Shown here piece after piece: positions 60,143-64,000 of a stretch of 64,000 nucleotides of DNA (position 1 is the first letter of the stretch; each line of letters opens with the position of its first letter). This stretch comes from Limnoperna fortunei (taxonomy: Eukaryota; Mollusca; Bivalvia; Mytilida; Modiolidae), in assembly GCA_944474755.1 (NCBI GenBank), contig OX104117.1, forward strand, positions 72,392,926-72,456,925. Direction: 5' to 3'. Under the pieces are notes generated by a model. The model did not search any database. It was not told the DNA's origin and saw only the letters and a list, made by a program, of their open reading frames with translations. A program made the position numbers and the translations under genes.

Positions 60143-60956
60143 CTTCGAAATTTGTAAGCACAAAGTTACATACATTATATTGGAATATCTTGGTCATTAC
60201 GCGTCGTCTAATGCACAATTTGGTTATATATTTTCACCTATGCAGTGCAAATAGCAATACAAACTATGACGTTCTAATACGAAGAAAATCATTATCTCCG
60301 AAATGTTATTATCTTCCTGTTTCCCTATGATTTTATCGTACCCAGCATGCACATTTACATGCGCAGGTTATGACAACTTTATTGGGACTAATAACCTAGG
60401 AATGAACTTTTTGTTTAATATATGGATTATATCTAAGTCGGATAATAATACTTGACATTTATCTTTCTTTGAAATGAGAAATATATTTCCAAAGAAAATA
60501 ATCAGTCGATATGAGAAAAAGCAACGAAATTATACATTTATTATTTGCATTTGACATTATGTAACGTTTCCCTTGGGTGTCAACGTCCTTAAATGAAAGA
60601 ATACGGTTTTATATTAGGTCTATTCGATGTCTTTGCAGACTAAATTAAAAAATAATTTAAAGCTCCTATTACTATTGCGCCATATCTTAAAGAAAACTAT
60701 TCCACTTATGCAGTTTCTTAAAGAACAGAGCATCCACCGAACGGTAACAAAAAACACAAATCTAACAAAAAATTGATCTTTCGTTTCTTCTGTTATTGAC
60801 TTGTCGCACAGGAGATCTAGCAACATCACACACAGGTAATATTTGATTGACCTTTTGATATAGATATTATTTAATAAAAATGAGTGTTCCCTACAAAAAA
60901 CATACTCAATCAAACGTAACATTTTATCGCACCCACTGTTTATCGATTGCTATGAC
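60143..60956. other. Stretch with no recognised gene; one weak exon candidate
   Basis: Plus strand 60639-60743 has CTTTGCAG before and ACG|GTAACA after a 105-bp open segment reading TKLKNNLKLL...KEQSIHRT. Composition is AT-driven and no family fits, so it is not called. Confidence 0.4.
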
Positions 60957-61061
60957 ATGCCAATCGATATGGACATTGCAATCGATAATGTATTGTCAAT
61001 ATTTGGAATCCAAAAGTTGAAAAATGAACAAAAAGAAATCGTTTATAAACAGGAAAGCTGA
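60957..61061 (+). pseudogene. Possible RecQ-like helicase N-terminal fragment
   Basis: A 34-codon frame, starting MPIDMDIAIDNVLS, reads FGIQKLKNEQKEIV and stops. The pattern FGxxxL(k)xxQxexI matches the motif-0 region of RecQ-type helicases, which occur in many bivalve mobile elements. The Walker A motif that should follow within about 20 residues is absent, so at best this is a truncated relic. Short, hence low confidence. Confidence 0.3.
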
Positions 61062-62106
61062 AGTCTGACCGGTTAAAGGAAATCCGTTTTAGACGTATAT
61101 GTTTTTCAAATGAGAACTGAATAATTTTAATTTTTGATATTTTCTTTTGAACAAAAGGGAAGCTATATAGTGTACATCTGTTATATAACTGCATTTGTCA
61201 GGTTATGTTTAATTTTATTTGATTTTTTAAATGGGCGCTGACATCTTTGTCTGTACACTTGCTTGTTTCACTAAATGCCAGAGAAATGTAGAATTATAAC
61301 AAAAGTTGCTAAAGCTAATATTTGATTGGTGCGCCTGTCTGAGATAACATGATATGTGATGGTGTTTGATCTGTTTCGGAACCAGATCGAATTTTTATTA
61401 GATTAAAAAGAATTCCACAGAACTAATCGTGTAACAACAAGAAAGTCATTTAGTTTTCAACAAATCAGGAATAAATGTTTATACCACACCAGAAAGATAT
61501 AATAGTTTGTATCCTCAACTGATTAAAGATTTCATAGATCCTAATAAAACAGTGGTTTAATAGTTTCAATGAGCACTGCTGTTTAAGTCGCAGGCTTACA
61601 TAACCGTGATTTATGAAATTGATTAATATTTCTTGTGCAAAATACAGTAAAAATGGTACCAACAACAAACAACACATAAAGTATCGCATGTTTAAAGAAA
61701 AAATCCTAGACGGATGTTATAAGGTTTTCATGTGTTTCTACATTTATAAAGATATCTTTATATTAATTAAAGTCCTTAGCCAGCACGTCCTTTGAAATTT
61801 AAGATGATGACATATGACTAAAATTTGTTATTTTAAACATTGGTTTCTGTTTGATCTATCTGTTCTATTTTCATATTCATCAATACAACATGACAGTAAA
61901 TTTCCTTTAATTTAAACAAAAATATTTGTTTTACAAATTATTAAACAATAATCATCGGGAAACAAAGATAACAAAGGAAGTCGTGAAGACTTCCAATCCT
62001 TTCTTGTAATGCCCTAAGATTTCGACAAGGATATAAATTCTAAAATGTTTTCTATTTGGTAGATTTAGATGGATTTGGTTTAATGTTTTGTAATTGTGAC
62101 GATCTT
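61062..62106. other. Stretch with no recognisable gene
   Basis: AT-rich, short ORFs only. Confidence 0.5.
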
Positions 62107-62196
62107 AAGCTACTGATGAGTCTTCATTAGACAACACGCGCATCTGGAGTAGAAATTTTATATCCTTGGCATCGATGACTTTAGGGGGGGGGGGGG
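62107..62196 (+). repeat. Dispersed repeat with ACGCGC core, copy 2, and a G13 run
   Basis: CTACTGATGAGTCTTCATTAGAC and ACGCGCATCTGG match copy 1 at 55321, followed by CCTTGGCATCGATGAC. Thirteen consecutive Gs follow at 62184-62196, an exceptional homopolymer for this AT-rich window. Confidence 0.6.
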
Positions 62197-62756
62197 CTTG
62201 TTTAACGTAAAACCATTGTGGCCATAGAAGTAACGCATACGGTTGAGAATAACAAAGAAACAATACGCTATGACGGATTGAAATAAGTATGTATACATCC
62301 ATAACGGTTTTAAAGAGCTACCGGTTAGTAAGAAATGTTTGTTAAAAGTTATTTATTACATAAATTAAATTATGTATTGAGAATAATACTTAACAACCAT
62401 ACGACATTGAAAGTAGTAAACGTCACAACCTTTATCAATATAGTATTTTCATGGCAATCAGTGATTTCGTCGTTTTTTTAGGCGTAGTCATGGAGCCAAA
62501 GGGCAAAAGTAGTACTTTCTAACCCGGTTCAACTAGTAATAGCTGTATTCTCGTTTATGATTGATTAGTGCATATTATTTTATGAGCATTTGATGTGATT
62601 TTTCTACTTTGTTTCTTGTACTGCCGTTCTCTTGTTAATTTTATAAACCAATCAGTCAATCAATCACTCAATGTTTTTAAAATTTGACCTACATGAATTT
62701 AATTCATTACTTTTAACTCATCTTTAATCAAAATTTAACATTATGAGACCTAGACA

Positions 62757-63300
62757 TTGATGCATATCTCAAGCAACTTACTTAATGCACTTGTTATCAT
62801 CCTCCTGGCATATATATTTGTAGAATCTGCAAGAGGGCTTCATGCATGTTTGACAAAATTAAGAAAATTATGTGATACCTGGGTTCTAGAAGTTAATATT
62901 AAAAAGCCAACGTCTATGGTTTTCAATAACAACGGTAGACATGATCCAGTTACCGTTAACAATAAATTAGAAAATGTCAAAAAAATTATTATCATGGAAC
63001 TGTGGAACAAAACAAAAACTTTATCAAAAAAGGACTCAACTGATACTTCAAGTTTAGTTAATGTTTTGAGCATCAAAAGCCAAAAAAAATTAAAAGTTGA
63101 GTTCAATTTATGACCATACTGTTAAACATCTATTACTACATGGCAGCGAAGTATGGGGACTTTTCTCTCCCAATTACAGACTCCCATTTAAATAAACTCT
63201 GCAATAAACTACCAGAAGAGAAACTACACATCAAATTTTGTGAATATATTCTCGAAGTAAGTCATAGATCTGAGCAAGTAACTTAGCTGTAATGGGAGAA
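62757..63300 (+). pseudogene. LINE reverse-transcriptase fragment
   Basis: The frame at 62757-63113 reads SARGLHACLTKLRKLCDTW, VLEVNIKKPTSMVFNNNGR, the typical region just after the YADD box of CR1/Jockey/RTE-type RTs (W.L.VN..KT..M.F). The YADD box itself is replaced by an unrelated-looking AYIF stretch. Past a frame break, YDHTVKHLLLHGSEVWG (from about 63109) continues the RT thumb region. Stops and frame breaks make it a dead copy. Confidence 0.7.
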
Positions 63301-63966
63301 CTTGCTAGAGTAACAATCTTGAATTAATATTTGATCTTATCAAATACATAATACGCTTTAAAAGTACTGACTGTAAAAGTCTTGTGTCACACGCCTTTAT
63401 GGAATCGAGAATTTTATTGAAATACCCAAATTTGAAACAAATAAATAATGAAGAAAAATTCGTTTGAATGCTAACATCAGATGAGTAATTATTTATAGTT
63501 AACTTCATTTGCCCTTGAGCTTACAAATGCTAGAAAATAATTACTAAATGCTACTTCAAATAACTCAAGTCTACATGTGAAATAACAATTTTTTGTATTA
63601 TAAGATTTTGTATACTTATTAACTTTATTTCATTATGTTCATTAAAACTGTACAAAAATGAAACAAATGTTCACTGCTACTTTTATTCTTATATATATTT
63701 ATATATCTTTAACTAAGTTATAATACCAATAACAAATTAGGTGTTGTCTTGTACATACATGTATTTATATTAGAACTCTGACGCCCTTATCCTTTTTTAA
63801 TAATATATACCTGGACAGTTATGTATGTAAGGAAAGATAAATTTACCTTATTATTTTCTTTTCTTCTTTTCCTTAACATTTTCTTAATTTTCCCATAATC
63901 AATACCAATTATTCTAAACATATGTATACTTTGATTTTGATTGTGTGTGATTTTACAGCTTCTTTA
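63301..63966. other. Stretch with no recognisable gene
   Basis: AT-rich; may include the degraded 3' part of the LINE fragment. Confidence 0.45.
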
Positions 63967-64000
63967 ACTGGCGCGCCTAGGGCGCCTAGTGGTTAAGGTA
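63967..64000 (+). mobile_element. SINE head cut by the window edge
   Basis: GGCGCCTAGTGGTTAAGGTA matches the A-box end of the SINE at 23963-24213 (inverse), ending at the window edge. Confidence 0.55.

Noticed and set aside
60639..60743. A possible 105-bp plus-strand exon between TTTGCAG and GTAACA
   Set aside because: Lys/Leu/Asn-rich wording expected from AT-rich DNA, no family, no partner exons.
63305..63508. A 67-codon minus ORF near the right edge
   Set aside because: No family similarity and it overlaps the degraded end of a plus-strand LINE fragment.

Overview
This window looks like nuclear DNA of a marine bivalve, most likely a mussel-type mollusc (inference). It is AT-rich, with short phase-compatible exons separated by GT-AG introns. 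It carries tRNA-derived SINEs, LINE and Penelope-like reverse transcriptase debris, many small inverted-repeat transposons and very large minisatellites. There are no operons, rRNA or tRNA genes, or CRISPR arrays.

The one gene I can name is an IkappaB kinase of the IKK-alpha/IKK-beta type on the minus strand (23232 down to 9491). Eight coding exons (102, 213, 159, 90, 125, 108, 130 and 201 bp) join in phase into 376 codons, from the start methionine through the whole kinase domain into the ubiquitin-like domain. Catalytic and activation-loop residues fall one position before the human IKK-beta numbers. The scaffold/dimerization and NEMO-binding parts are not recognisable here; they should lie beyond base 1 or be missing.

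Layout: 1-6895, a 17-bp GT-rich minisatellite; 6896-9490, no recognised gene; 9491-23232, IKK exons with introns full of arrays and transposons; 23235-26200, 5' intron or upstream DNA with a SINE; 26200-30310, SINE, LINE fragments and nested palindromic transposons; 30600-32200, 37-bp and 24-bp arrays; 32203-40822, a 49-bp array of about 175 copies; 44073-47655, a 46-bp array of about 78 copies; 47760-64000, mostly non-coding, with one candidate minus-strand exon (49781-49832), a decayed exon-like stretch (56252-56470), two inverted Penelope-like fragments, dispersed repeats and LINE debris.

The most unusual signal is that several minisatellites appear to have grown out of exon/5'-splice-site junctions. 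Downstream of IKK exon 5, about 23 copies of a 53-bp unit each carry the exon's 3' coding end plus its GTATGT donor. Downstream of IKK exon 6, about 65-70 copies of a 21/28-bp unit each carry its TGTAG|GTAAGT donor. At 49.7 kb an exon-like sequence shows the same pattern at an early stage, with three copies. The large 49-bp array and a 64-bp array also carry donor-like AG|GTATG motifs in every unit.
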